A DNA stretch of 64,000 bases, from positions 188,001 to 252,000 of the forward strand of contig JAQFVV010006732.1 of the NCBI GenBank assembly GCA_028023455.1, written 5' to 3'. The translations under genes were made by a program, and so were the position numbers. This document shows positions 28,784 through 41,355 of the stretch, piece by piece (the first letter of the stretch is position 1; each line of letters begins with the position of its first letter). Below the pieces are notes generated by a model. It was not told the DNA's origin. It did no database searches and was given only the letters and a program-made list of their open reading frames with translations. The stretch comes from Epiperipatus broadwayi. Taxonomy: Eukaryota; Onychophora; Udeonychophora; Euonychophora; Peripatidae.

Positions 28784-30365
28784 GTTATTAGGATTGGATT
28801 CTAGATATTGAGTGAATCACTAGAAGTATCAAAGAAATAGTTCAGAATTCAAGCTTTAAAGATAAATAATGAGACAAAAAAACTAGAAAAAAAATTAAAG
28901 CTTTTGAATACATGTCTTATATAATGATAAAGTTTCAAAAAAGAAGTTCAAAAATTTCAAAGTTGATTGAAAATCTTACTTTCAAACTTATCCCTTAAGG
29001 ACAAGAAATAAAATAAGAATTATTCATAAAATATAAAAGAAAATATAGTTCATATTAAGGTTTCTGCATTCCAAAATTTGGTACATAGAAGAAAAGTTGT
29101 CAGTAAAACCACCATAAAAATAGGTTATTTTGGATTCTGGAATAGTAACAACCACCAATATACTAATGACTTCAGCTTAAAAGATTATTTAATAAACAAG
29201 CATAAGTACAAATAGATAATTAAACAGTGAAACACTGGGATTAATTAGCTCTCACTATTCTGTTTATAATCATAAGTCAACAAGTATATAGTGTTCAATT
29301 ATCAAGAATATAGATTTTAAAAGTATACTTTACTTTTTAAACAGTGTAAATTTTACAAGTAAATCTAGATAAACAATGAATTTTTAGGTAGTAATATCAA
29401 ACTAATTTGGAATCCAGGAGATAAATTTTTAAATAAATTATAAAATTAGTATGGGGGTAGAATGTCATACTATTTAAATGATCAAAATGATTTATTTTAT
29501 AAATTCCTAAGTGGAATATAACCCCAAAAATGATATTACATTGTAAGGTTGGAAAATTAGTACCAAGTTTCTACAATAATGATTTCCTATAGTATCAAAT
29601 GTCAATATTTTTAGATAAGTTAAAGGATAGTTACATTAATGTAAAGTTGTTTAGTTTATGTTGTCCATAAGATATCAATTGCAAGTATCAAATAATGATG
29701 AAATTTGGAATTATGAGGTTTATTTTAATAATTCTCATTATTATAGATGCTGATATTTACATATTTAAGATCTTGATTATAAGGAAAGTAAACATTATTA
29801 ATTAGTGAAGTGTTTTCATTTTAAATTTGTTTAAATTTAGTTATTAGGTTGTAATATTGACACAAAGTAGGGCAACTTATTAGCAATCCACAGCATAACA
29901 AGTATCAAAAGTTTTTTTTTTTAATATTGATGAAAATCCATACAAAATAATAAAGTGAGTATGTGATAATGCACTTATAATTGGCATGCCTAACAGATCC
30001 AAAACCATGTACAACACTCACAGTTTAAAATTGTCATATCATAACAAATAATGAGAAAGTAAGCGACTAGCATATATGAAGAACATTGGTTTTGGCATAT
30101 GTAAATTAATTAATAAACGATAACAAAGCTTTTTGTTCTGGATATTGATAATATTTTTTAAAGAATGCTTCTGCCAGTAAATTATTGATAAAGAATTATT
30201 ATTTAAATAATAAAGGAAGTAGATTAAATAGCTGAAAAACTAGTAGGAAAACTCACCGTAAAAGAAAATGCTTAAGTTGAAAATATATTGTGTTAAACAT
30301 ACATCGTTTTTTATCCCAAATGAAAGAGAATATAGCAATATTCTTATATTAAATTTATATGTGAG
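28784..30365. other. AT-rich noncoding stretch, possibly eroded coding DNA
   Basis: Higher G+C in patches. One frame near 29,130 reads VILDSG, which is reminiscent of a retroelement aspartic protease, but nothing downstream supports it. Confidence 0.3.
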
Positions 30366-30369
30366 TCTA

Positions 30370-30470
30370 ATATATATATATATTGTATATAAAGAATCCC
30401 ATTCCCACAAATATATATATATATATATTGTATATAAAGAATCCCATTCCCACAAATATATATATTCTTA
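30370..30470. repeat. 48-bp tandem duplication
   Basis: Two near-identical units, each a short (TA)n run followed by TTGTATATAAAGAATCCC and ATTCCCACAAA. Confidence 0.92.
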
Positions 30471-30971
30471 CATTTAAATATATATATCTTTGTGTGTGTG
30501 TACTTATTGTATATATTAATAAGCAGTATTTATTAATATAGCATTGGTGAAAAAGTAAACATTACAGAAAATATTATTATTTGCAATAGACTTATAATAA
30601 ATAAAGGCAATTAATTATTTAGCTTAGCTTTCCTTAAAAATACAACAGGCTATAAAAGATCACTAAGGTCAATAAATTAATTGGATGGTAAATCACACAT
30701 GTATGACTGTGAAAATAGAGACAGTATGAGTGTGTATCTAAAGAAATACAGACAATTGCACATACATTTTATTTTTGCTGAGTTTATAAATTGTCCAAAG
30801 ACTGTTTGACAATAAAACTATTAATTTCTTTTAATTGCTTTTGAATATACTGATTTCTGGTTTGTTTCAAGATGACATTTATTTTGTGCAAGAGACTTTT
30901 AATCTGGATAAAAGTTGAGGGGGGGGTGACAAAAACGTGAATATTTAAAGCTGCTGGGAATGATTGTTTAG

Positions 30972-31052
30972 GAGATGGAATTCAGATAAGAGTCAGCAAT
31001 GTATTATTGAATGGAGAGATGGAATTGAGATGAGAGTCAACAGTGTATTATT
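30972..31052. repeat. ~43-bp tandem duplication
   Basis: Two diverged units built on GAGATGGAATT, GAGTCARCARTGTATTATTGA. Confidence 0.85.
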
Positions 31053-32620
31053 GAGGGAAATATTCTTCAAGCTCTGAAAACCAGAGTTGATTTTTTTTTC
31101 TCCTCCTACTTTTTCTCTTAGAAAAAGTTAAAAGCAAAATGACAAGCTCTTACTTTGCACAGCATAGTAGAAGATGTGCTGAGATATAAACACTAGGGTA
31201 ACTAAGTATTAAATCCCTTAAAAGAAGTTGAAAATAAAATAAAACGGTGTTTATATATATATTCTATTTATAAGACAATGAAGATGCATTGCTAATCTTG
31301 CAGTTTTGTTCTCTGACATCTAACATCATGGGTTGGTTCACAAACTATCTGTGGACTCATATATACAAGTTGTTAATACCAAAAGAATGGCTGAGTTTAA
31401 AGCCAACTGCATACACTGTCTGAAATATTTATTTTTTGTCTCATGGCCTACTAAAGGAGCAGCATGTTTGATGGGAGAGAAATGAGGAAAAAAGAGAAGA
31501 AAGAACATGTTTAAAAGCCCCACAACTAACCTCAACTAGTCTACAAATCAGTTTTTTTTTAAGTTTCTTCATATTCATGACAAGTGCCTGCAATAACTTA
31601 AAATGGTAGGAAGAAGCTAAACCAAGCAGTTGAAGCTATAAATAAGAGAGGGGTCTGATATTTGAACATGGGACATCAATAAGAACTGAAAATGGATTGG
31701 GTAACATTAAAATTTGATTAACATTTTTATTTTATTTATTAAAAGTAATCATTGAAGCTCTTTCTACAGTCAAACATTTTTTTTTTCTTTTAATACAGAA
31801 ACATTACAAGTTTGTTTATGGATTGCATCATTAATTGTCATTAATGCATAACAACACTTGCACATACAATTCAAAATTTATTAAACTTAATATTTCATTA
31901 TCTTTTGGTATTTTTTTTTATATAATGTAATACTAAAATGTCTTTTTATTATTGTTATTTATTCAGTGCAATAATTGAGCATCCTATCAATATATGCTTT
32001 ATAATGTTTTTTATTTGTTTATCTCTTTGCATATTAAATTTGACATACTTTATTTTGGCTCAAGATTTCACTAATATATTTTTATATGTCATTTATGTAT
32101 CAATGCATAATATAAAAGGACACATTTTAACATAATATATATGTTGATATATCACAGTGTGTGTGTGTGACTGCTTATAACCACAAGTCAAAAATAGGTT
32201 AGACTAAAGTCTTTTTGATTAATAGTTATTTTAAGGGAGCAAATTAAAGGGCAGGATTTCACACGTGTATGAAAGTAAAAAAACACACACATTGCATAAA
32301 TGAAATTTACCTGCATGACATATATAATAAGTAGGGAAATTCTTGAATAAACATTCTATACAATATTTTTTTAAGTCATTTTAAGCCAGCTTATTTCAAA
32401 ATAGGTAGGAACATGGACATATATTTAAATTTATTTGGTTATGCATATAGTATTAAATATTTTGTTTTAATTGTGTTTGATATAATAAATGCAGACAATT
32501 ATATAATTAACAATTTTATTTATTAAAAAAAGAATATTAATAAATATAATTATACTATATTTGGTTTGCGAGTCTTTACTATTATTAGTATTGTTAATTT
32601 TTTTTCTTGATTTAATCATT
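31053..32620. other. AT-rich noncoding stretch
   Basis: Contains a slightly G+C-richer patch at 31,100-31,700 with a 65-codon minus frame (31,338-31,535) that I cannot support as a gene. I see nothing else. Confidence 0.45.
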
Positions 32621-32624
32621 TTAA

Positions 32625-33300
32625 TTATGATCCATCATCATCACTAATGAAGGTTAAACAAGGGGTAGTAATTTACATATAATGATGTTTTGTGATCACA
32701 TTTTACATATAAACAAGTTATAAGTAATTATAGATTAATAGCAAACAGATAAAATTTTATGTTGTGCAATGGGTTTTGACTGTTATCATCAATGGTGGAA
32801 TATTACTGGTTAACTCACCATTTGAACAAATAATGTTTCAAATAAATAATTATAGATTTAAAAGAAGCTAAATTTAATGTTATGGGATTAGCTATGATCA
32901 TCATCATCACTAGTAAATATTAATAATTAAATCTCATTTTAAATGTAATAATATTTTTAGTAAATAAGAGTTTATAAAAAGCTAGATATCATATGATGAG
33001 ATTATGTTATGATCATTCATCATCACTGGGGAATATTGATGATTGAGCTATAATTTTAAAGATAATAGTATTTTAAGTAAATAACTATAAACTTATAAAA
33101 GGTTAGATTTTAGACTGTGAGATTCATTATGATCAGTTATCATCCATAATGAATATTAATAATTAAATCCCAGATTAAATACAATGTTTTAAGTGAGTGC
33201 CTATATGTTTATGAAAGACAAATTTGTTGTTGTGAGTTCATTACAAAAGCTGTGGTTGGAATCATCATCATCATTATATAATGATAAATAATTAAATTAA
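32625..33300. repeat. Diverged ~115-130-bp tandem array, about six units
   Basis: Each unit opens with a GATCATCATCATCACT-like box (about 32,630, 32,782, 32,894, 33,011, 33,133, 33,261). It then runs through AATATTAATAATTAAATC, a TTTTAAGTAAATAA-like segment and AAAGCTAGATTT-like sequence before a GAGATT-ATTAT end. Units are collinear but only loosely similar, so the array is old. The internal ATC runs make the unit starts easy to see. Confidence 0.75.
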
Positions 33301-34286
33301 ATAAATAGGTTTAATGGTGATGTAGTATGGAATGGTCCTCACTATGTTTGTTTGTGAGCCATTAGTAAGAGCATACAAGCATCTGTACATCTATATACTT
33401 AAACTGAGCTAGTAACACCTATAAAAGTGTTTAATATCTGTAAAAGTGTTGGATATTGAAATTTTATGGTATTGGGATCTTATAGTTTTATTGACTAGCT
33501 AAAATATAAAAATGTCATTTTTTTTATTTATCCAAGTGCATGTGTAGTAAAGAATGTACCGAATGGATTGGAATCTGGTACATTATGTACAGTTGATATT
33601 TGTCTAGGTTTAAAACAATCTAGAGGCACCTGGGAAAAACACATGTACTTAGCTAAACTGAATAAAAGTGATTAAATCCCTTTTTCAACTTGGTGATATT
33701 AATTTTCTCTGATATTTTTAAGTAGTTATAAATAGCACCAGTGTGTGTGCACGACCATGAATGGCCTTATATATGTGGAAAGAGAGGGATTCTTTGTTGA
33801 AAGAACCTATTATTGGAGATAAGAGTAATGCACTCCATAGATTTAACTGTAATTTCATTTAGTTGCTATCGCTAATATTGATTTATCTAGTGACAATGGC
33901 TAGTATATTTTATTGGTTACAACAACTTCCCAATATCCGAAATATTTTAAGTCTTAAATGATGCCAGTGACGATTTTCATTTCATTTTGTGTGTTTAGAA
34001 ATGAGATAATTTATTTATCTCATTATTGGAGTGACTACATTGGTTTTTGTGATAGTTACAAATGGGCTATGTTATTATATTTCTTTATAGTTACAAAATG
34101 GCAGTATCTATTATAATAATATATATTTATGTTAGTTATAAATTGGCTATCATAATGGCTTTCCAACGAGAGTTAGAAATATGTCATTTACCTCAGAAGA
34201 ATTCAGAATGGCCTCAGGTTCCATTTTGTAACAAATATTTTATTAATTACAAATTACCACAGCTATCACAGCACATGCTTTTTAGT

Positions 34287-34289
<3 letters not shown>
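33301..34289. other. AT-rich noncoding stretch
   Basis: Several loose repeats of ATAGTTACAAAATGGC occur at 34,040-34,150. I see no coding signal. Confidence 0.4.

Positions 34290-34334
<45 letters not shown>
34290..34334. repeat. (AT)n microsatellite
   Basis: AT array of about 45 bp. Confidence 0.97.
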
Positions 34335-34336
<2 letters not shown>

Positions 34337-34464
34337 TTATTACATTTCCTCCAAGTATTATTTTTTTTTTTTTGCTATTTATTATTTAGTCAATAAATAC
34401 TTTCAAAGTATTTATATCAAAGTGTTACAATAAAATAGAAACAAATGGCATGAGAAAAATTATC

Positions 34465-35670
34465 TCAATCCAAATTTTAATTAAAGTAAACGGAATTGTT
34501 ATTTATGTATGTATGAATTTAGCCAGAATATTAAATAAAAATGCATATATTTAGAAGATCATTTTGTGGAATGTAATTTAAATTATTTTAAAATAATTTA
34601 TTTCATCCCCGGAGTTGTAAATATTAATTTTTTGAAGGTCTGTGTCCTCTCCATAAATTTCCTACAAAGGCAAAAAAACGCTATATTACTTATTCTAGAA
34701 GTTTTACAACCATGCTTATGTATACTCATGAAAAAAATATGTTAACCTATCAAAAAATTAACATTAAATGATTTGTTTACTTCTTAATTCAACTACTGTA
34801 ATAGTTAGATGTCTCAATCAGCCGTAAAAAAACTCAACATTTGAACACTTAAAAGAATGTCCTGTTGAAAAGTTAAAAATGTAAGAAAGAGTCTTGATTG
34901 CTGGATTCTTTACAAAGCCATTCTAATGGTACTGAGATTTCATCTGGACTCTGCAACAGAATCTTTATCTTAGCACTAATTTCGTTATTTTTTTTTTTTA
35001 GAAATTTAAATTAATAAAATATTCTCTTTAATTAAGAACAAACCAACCTACTAAAGAAATCTCCAAGAAATACTTGTTTACTTCTCATTTTATTAATCCA
35101 GCTTGAATTTCTCAGAAGTATTGCACAAATCTGCTAAAAGTTCAAAAATAGTAAAATCTCATCAAGATAAAATCACAAGCTTAAAATAATTTTGATTGTC
35201 TTTAATATCTCACTTCACTACTTCAAATTGAAACAAACAAGTTTTTTTTTTTTTTTAATGAAAAATAATAAATAATTTTATTTTTTATTTATTTATTATT
35301 ATTGTGTATGTATTTTTTGTTTTAATATTTAAAACTCATAAAGAAGCATTACCAACCAGGTAAGTAATTTAGTATGAAATATTTCTTAATATGTGCATAC
35401 ACACAACCAAAAGCATGCATAAAAAGGTAGATTATTCAGATAACTTATAATTATATATGTGTCTTTGTTACAGTAAAACGAATCAAATGATTAATTATTA
35501 TTAAGTTTACAAAATTAAAGGGCTATCTTACAATATCTTTCTTTGGTTTTCTCTCTTCAATTTTATTTCAATTAATGAGATTTATTTTGATGTTTACACT
35601 GATCAATTTTTATAAATAATTTTTAGAACCAATATTCATGTTTTAATTGAAGTTATTAAAATTTAATAAT
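34465..35670 (+). repeat. 1.2-kb dispersed repeat, copy 2
   Basis: Direct-orientation partner of 26,880-28,060, with matching blocks in the same order throughout. It has its own small indels and extra T-runs near 34,990 and 35,245. It lies immediately upstream of the L1-like relic. Confidence 0.75.
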
Positions 35671-35689
35671 TCACAATTCCAAGTACACA

Positions 35690-36260
35690 TATTGCCAACC
35701 TTATAATCTGATTTATCTAGACCTGGAAATGATTACCCCATCCCCAGCTTAGCATTAATAACTATCAATTTTTCCACCAATTTAAAAACCAGACCCTAGA
35801 ACTTATGTTATTTTGATTACCTATTTAAAAACAACCTACATGTTCTTCCAACATCTTTTTCTGTAGTATTACCATCTATACAAATATACCAACATATTCT
35901 GTGAGTTATGCCACAAATCTAAGGAGACTCAACAATTTCTCAAACACTAACAATGACTAAACTTTACATGACAAATATTGTTAAATGCATACAGACAACC
36001 TGTTAATGCCATCCACCACATAAGTCAGTCTTTCCAAAGATTACACATTCCTGCAGTGTGAACAGCCACATTTGTCCTGTTTGCCTACTGGTGCACATGT
36101 TGCACCTTCTTTTTAGATAACAATACCAAGAGGAATTCATCCAAATTTATTAACAAATTACTCCCAGCTAAAAGCATGAGATAACATGTATCCTCCTTCC
36201 AACCATTTTTATGAGCACTTGGTCACACATTATTAAGCAGTCCAATCTATAACCTGCCAC
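35690..36260 (+). pseudogene. L1/Tx1-like LINE relic, C-terminal part
   Basis: Same family as the element at 49.6-56.8 kb. A LCELCHKSKETQQF segment (35,898-35,940) corresponds to LCRLCHHIEETQQH of the other copy's cysteine-rich C-terminal motif. A downstream frame with CCTFFLDNNTKRNSSKFINK (about 36,090-36,155) corresponds to CTITFGNNTRWHPSIFHNK. Nucleotide similarity also covers the flanking sequence, for example GCACTTGGTCAC near 36,211 against GCTACTTGGTCAC near 56,640. It is heavily mutated, and the second half of the CCHC motif is lost. Confidence 0.65.
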
Positions 36261-36849
<589 letters not shown>

Positions 36850-37175
36850 TATTCGTCTGTAGTATTGCATTATTTGATATAAGGTAAATAATCATAAAAA
36901 TATGATACAAAATATTTTTATTTTATTTTTATAAATTCTGTTTATTCTAATTATTTCTTGTTAATTCTATAAAAAAAAATTAATATTCAATAAAATATTG
37001 TTTATTGCATACTAATTGAATTTCATTTTATTTTTAAAATCATTCAGTTTAAATTAAATTTAATAAAAATAAAATAAAATTCTTATTTATACATGCATAC
37101 ACCAACACATGACCATATAGGTAAATATGTTAGCTATATCTCTTCTTATATTTCGAGAATAAAAAGATATTATCC

Positions 37176-37305
<130 letters not shown>

Positions 37306-37560
37306 TTATAATCAAACAATATTCATATTTTACCATTTACACCTTTTTAGACCCTATATCAATACTTTTATTTGTATTATTTGCATTACACTAACAGTTT
37401 TGACTGTCCTGCAGTCATCATCAGAGCTACAATAGTTAAATATATAATTATATAATTATTGCACTTATCCACATATTAATATACATAATTAATACACAAT
37501 ATAAACAAAAATAATTATAAATATTTATATGATCTTTATAGATAATTATTTCCCATTTTA

Positions 37561-37656
37561 TTACCTTATCTTCTAAATAATTTTATCAATATTTTATATT
37601 ATATATATATATATTACCTTGTCTTCTAAATAATTTTATCAATATTTATATTAATT

Positions 37657-37692
<36 letters not shown>
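37561..37692. repeat. 54-bp duplication plus (AT)n
   Basis: TTACCTTRTCTTCTAAATAA followed by TTTTATCAATATT occurs at 37,561 and again at 37,615, each copy followed by an AT run. The second run is the longer one (37,662-37,692). Confidence 0.92.
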
Positions 37693-37695
<3 letters not shown>

Positions 37696-38224
37696 AATGG
37701 ACAAATATGTATATTCACATAACAAAATCTAGAGATTTACTAAATCATCCCAAGGCTGACCAGAATACGATGGTGGAGACCACAGGTCTGATATAGCCCT
37801 AGTTTTTTTACTATTGCTCATATGAGGTCACAGGAGTTTCCATTTCATCACATGCCAGCAGTAGAAAATCAGTAAAGCAGAGACTATGAGGAAGGTTGAT
37901 ATTCTAACTAGTATAGATATATAGATATCATGTAGCTTGAACATAATTGTTAAATAAGGAAGTGATTCTTAATAACTAACACATTAATCATAAATAATGA
38001 CTTAATGATGAGAAACATTGAGACATGAAACAAAAGTTAAATTTAAAATTAATTTAATAAAAGTTAAATATAGAAATAATAAATGAAATAATAAATACAA
38101 TGACTATATGCATTGCCTCACTCGCAGGTGATTAAGGGATACAATTTACATTTAAGTTTTGGGTTCACACGTAAGTGATGCTTTTGAATGTACAATTATT
38201 TATAGCTGAGCTATACATGATTTG

Positions 38225-38229
<5 letters not shown>

Positions 38230-38321
<92 letters not shown>
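38230..38321. repeat. (AT)n microsatellite, ~92 bp
   Basis: Pure AT array directly abutting the perfect inverted repeat. Confidence 0.98.
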
Positions 38322-38323
<2 letters not shown>

Positions 38324-38468
38324 CAAAACTACCCCAAATCTAAAATTAAACCAGACCAGCATAAAAATAATATTAAAACACAACCTAAGGTTTCACTGCT
38401 ACAAGCAGACTTTACACTTGAGAAGTCTGCTGGTCTGGTTTAATTTTAGATTTGGGGTAGTTTTGATT
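38321..38468. repeat. 148-bp hairpin with perfect 40-bp arms
   Basis: 38,321-38,360 and 38,429-38,468 are exact reverse complements (outer end AATCAAAACTACCCC, inner end CCAGACCAGC). Inside is a second small inverted repeat, GCAGACT...AGTCTGC, around CACTTGAGAAGTCTGCT. That 17-base string also occurs at 9,502. The size and ends fit a MITE-like or foldback element. Confidence 0.9.
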
Positions 38469-38501
38469 TTATATTGACTAGTTTAGCTTTATGCTTGTAA
38501 T

Positions 38502-38503
<2 letters not shown>

Positions 38504-38538
<35 letters not shown>

Positions 38539-38743
38539 GTTTATATATATATATACATATGACATGTGTAATCACTCACAGGTGATACTAATTTTCTATT
38601 TACAAATTTATTACATTATTCAATTTGTCATATAGATATACATCACTCACAGGTGATGGTTTAAGGTATAAGCACTTTCGGTTTATATATAGCATTTCTA
38701 ATCACTTGTAGGTGAGTGTAGTTTTTAGGTTTAAAATACTTTA

Positions 38744-38806
<63 letters not shown>
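38504..38806. repeat. (AT)n arrays among the CAGGTG motifs
   Basis: AT runs at about 38,504-38,535 and 38,750-38,806. Confidence 0.95.
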
Positions 38807-38807
<1 letters not shown>

Positions 38808-39039
38808 TTGCAGGTGATAAAGAAATTATAGGTTGGAAGATACATTTTCATGAGCCTTAATATTACTTTATTACTTAGTGAATTTGCCCATGACTATCTA
38901 TGCCTAGTTTATGCTATAACAGAATCTAGATTTGCTTTAGAGCTAGTAGAATTGATTATAAACATTTATAAAGAACATAATATTTTATTATGTATGAATA
39001 ATCAATATATTCTCTATATTGCTAATATGCCTATTAAAC

Positions 39040-39135
39040 TGGATTCGAACTCAGATCAAATCTGAAAAATACAATTATTATGGTGGGATGAATTGATGAT
39101 TGGCAGTCAGACTTCAGACACCATGGCGTATATCA
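39040..39135 (-). repeat. tRNA-like SINE head, decayed
   Basis: On the minus strand GAGTTCGAATCC (39,052-39,041) is a near-consensus Pol III B box. About 60 bp upstream TGGTGTCTGAAGTCTGACTGCC sits at A-box distance. The arms do not pair as a functional tRNA, so I read this as the tRNA-derived head of a SINE. I saw no second clear copy of this family. Confidence 0.4.
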
Positions 39136-40790
39136 AATATATAATTCTGAGTCCCTGCATTTCATATGTGTGCCTTTTTACGGGATTTGTACCAAGTACT
39201 TGTTCCCTTTTACCGTACTCATTGCTGTGGAAATAAGAGACATTTTGTCCAGATGATTGAACAACTAATTTAAGTGGGGAGTTTCATGCTCCATTTTTGG
39301 GGATGCATAATGGAAATGTGTGTGAACCAATCTGCCATCTGGAGAAGGTAGTTGTCCAAACTAAGTGTAATGGTGTAGCCCTAACACATACACCCATGAA
39401 AAGATACAGTAACAACTGAGTACACCATAGCATTTCTTAAGGATACATATGCATTGCTCACTACATTATTATATAGTAATATTAAGAAGCTAAGCAATAG
39501 TTTCCTTCATGAAACTACCGTGTATCAGTTCATTATATAGCACCTATAATTATGCTATTAAGGAAAGCTTAGGAATCCAAGTTATAAACCTATCTATATA
39601 GGCATTTATAATTTTAGGGAGGATTACAACATATTGTGAAAAATTACGATATAGAGTTATAGATTTATGCTGTATTTCATCACTTCAACTGAATATTGGT
39701 TAAATATTATATTTAAAGCAAATCTATTTTAAAGTAGCAGTAAGCTTGTAATTCTATCATAAATACAACATTTTATCCATTTCAAAATAGAGTTTCAGTT
39801 TGTGCATTAATATACACAAAATTACAAATATACACGAGAATAAAATTACTTCTCACTAATATTTTAACTACAAGTAAAACTTTGTTTGGAATACATATAT
39901 CGTAAACAAATACATAATGGAAAATAACAAGATTTGGCATAGATTTAACTAAATAAAGATTTCACATAAGTGAAATCTGAAATTTGGCTTTGTTTTAGTC
40001 TAGTTTAAAAGAGAATTTTTATGACATTAGCTGAGATTTGATTGATTCAGTTTCTATAATTATAAGTTGTTTATGAAAATTAATAATGGCAAATATTATC
40101 ATTAACTTAAAATATATAAAATAACTTAGAAACTTAATTATTATTTTAAAATAGATCATTTGAATTATATGTAATAAAAGTTATACTAAAACATTTAAAA
40201 TCAATTGATTTAACTTTTTGCACTAGTGCTACCAGTGCACTGTGATGTTTTTCAGATGATGTTTTGTTTTCTTTCTTTACTTACATAAAAAGTAAAAGCA
40301 TGATGTAGAACATAATACAAGCATTTGATAGCTTAATCATGTGGCTTTCAGAAAATGTTTATTTAACAAAACTTGTTTGAAATTTGGATTTTTGGAAAAT
40401 TTTTAATCGACCAGAGTATTTACTTTTTTTGTTTTTTTTTAATAATTTTTGTACTTATCACAAAGTGATAAAAGACAAAAATTATTTACAGGCTGCAAGT
40501 GAAATTTTCTCTGGTGTTATTCACAAAGAAGGCCTACAATAGATCTTCAATGTAATCTTGTAAGGAACATTTAAATTTTTTTTTTTTTAATTTTTTTGAT
40601 AAAATTATTTTTTTTATTAATTTTAGTTTATAATTAGTGTGTGTTAGTTATTTATGATCATATAGAATTCATATTTATAGTAATTTTATAATGTTCTACC
40701 TAAACTATTATAAAATAATGTTTTTCAAAAAGTATAATTTATTACGAAAATCATTAATTATGTTTATATAATATGGTTTATAAGTAATTT
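39136..40790. other. Noncoding stretch
   Basis: 39,100-39,420 is less A/T-rich and may be the body of the SINE or another old repeat. The rest is A/T-rich with nothing recognisable. Confidence 0.4.
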
Positions 40791-40903
40791 GTTATAAAAC
40801 TAATAATCAAATGTATACAAACATTGCATACACAAACATATAATCAAATTCTGATTCTTCTTTATGTTTTTCAAATGCATATCTAACAAATGATCTGTAT
40901 GCA

Positions 40904-40957
<54 letters not shown>

Positions 40958-41355
40958 TACAATAAATATAACAAGATATCATCACTTCTGTGCATAAAGA
41001 ATATAAACATCACTTGTGTGCATAAAGAATATAAACAGTTATAAAACTAATAATCAAATGTATACAAACATTGCATACACAAACATAATCACATTCTGAT
41101 TCTTGTTTATGTTTTTGTTTACTCTTGTTCTTGCTTTGGTTTTGCATTATGTTTCATAACATTATTTTCAAGTCTATAGCTAACAAATACAGTATATGCA
41201 AATAAATTATTTCTATGTGGTACAATAAATATAATAAGATAGCATCACTTCTGTGCATAAAGAATATAAACATAACTTGTGTGTGCATAAATAATATAAA
41301 CATCACTGGTGTCCATAAAGAATATAAACATCATGATGTACACAAAAAATATAAA
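40791..41355. repeat. 247-bp tandem duplication containing a 28-bp minisatellite
   Basis: Unit 1 (from 40,791) and unit 2 (from 41,038) share AATAATCAAATGTATACAAA, TGCATACACAAACATA, CTGATTCTT and GGTACAATAAATATAA in order. Each ends in a 28-bp minisatellite of the form CATCACTTGTGTGCATAAAG + AATATAAA, with two copies in unit 1 and about four in unit 2. Unit 1 has gained a 47-bp (AT)n array (40,909-40,955). Unit 2 has a ~60-bp extra segment with a CTTGTTCTTGCTTTGG core. Confidence 0.92.

Larger units (their letters stand above)
38117..38825. repeat. Five scattered CACTCACAGGTGAT motifs
   Basis: CACTCGCAGGTGATTA at 38,118, CACTCACAGGTGATAC at 38,574, CACTCACAGGTGATGG at 38,644, CACTTGTAGGTGAGTG at 38,702 and ACTTGCAGGTGATAA at 38,805. 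The core is a near-palindrome (TCAC...GTGA) around CAGGTG. Spacings are irregular (455, 70, 59 and 103 bp), so this is not a simple tandem array. AT arrays lie between them. Confidence 0.7.

Noticed and set aside
29125-29190. VILDSG reading as a retroelement aspartic protease
   Set aside because: Only six residues fit, the flanks are full of stops and no RT, integrase or LTR is nearby.
32625-33300. CRISPR-like array of regularly spaced ATC-rich repeats
   Set aside because: Units are diverged along their full length with no unique spacers, and the DNA is animal nuclear sequence.
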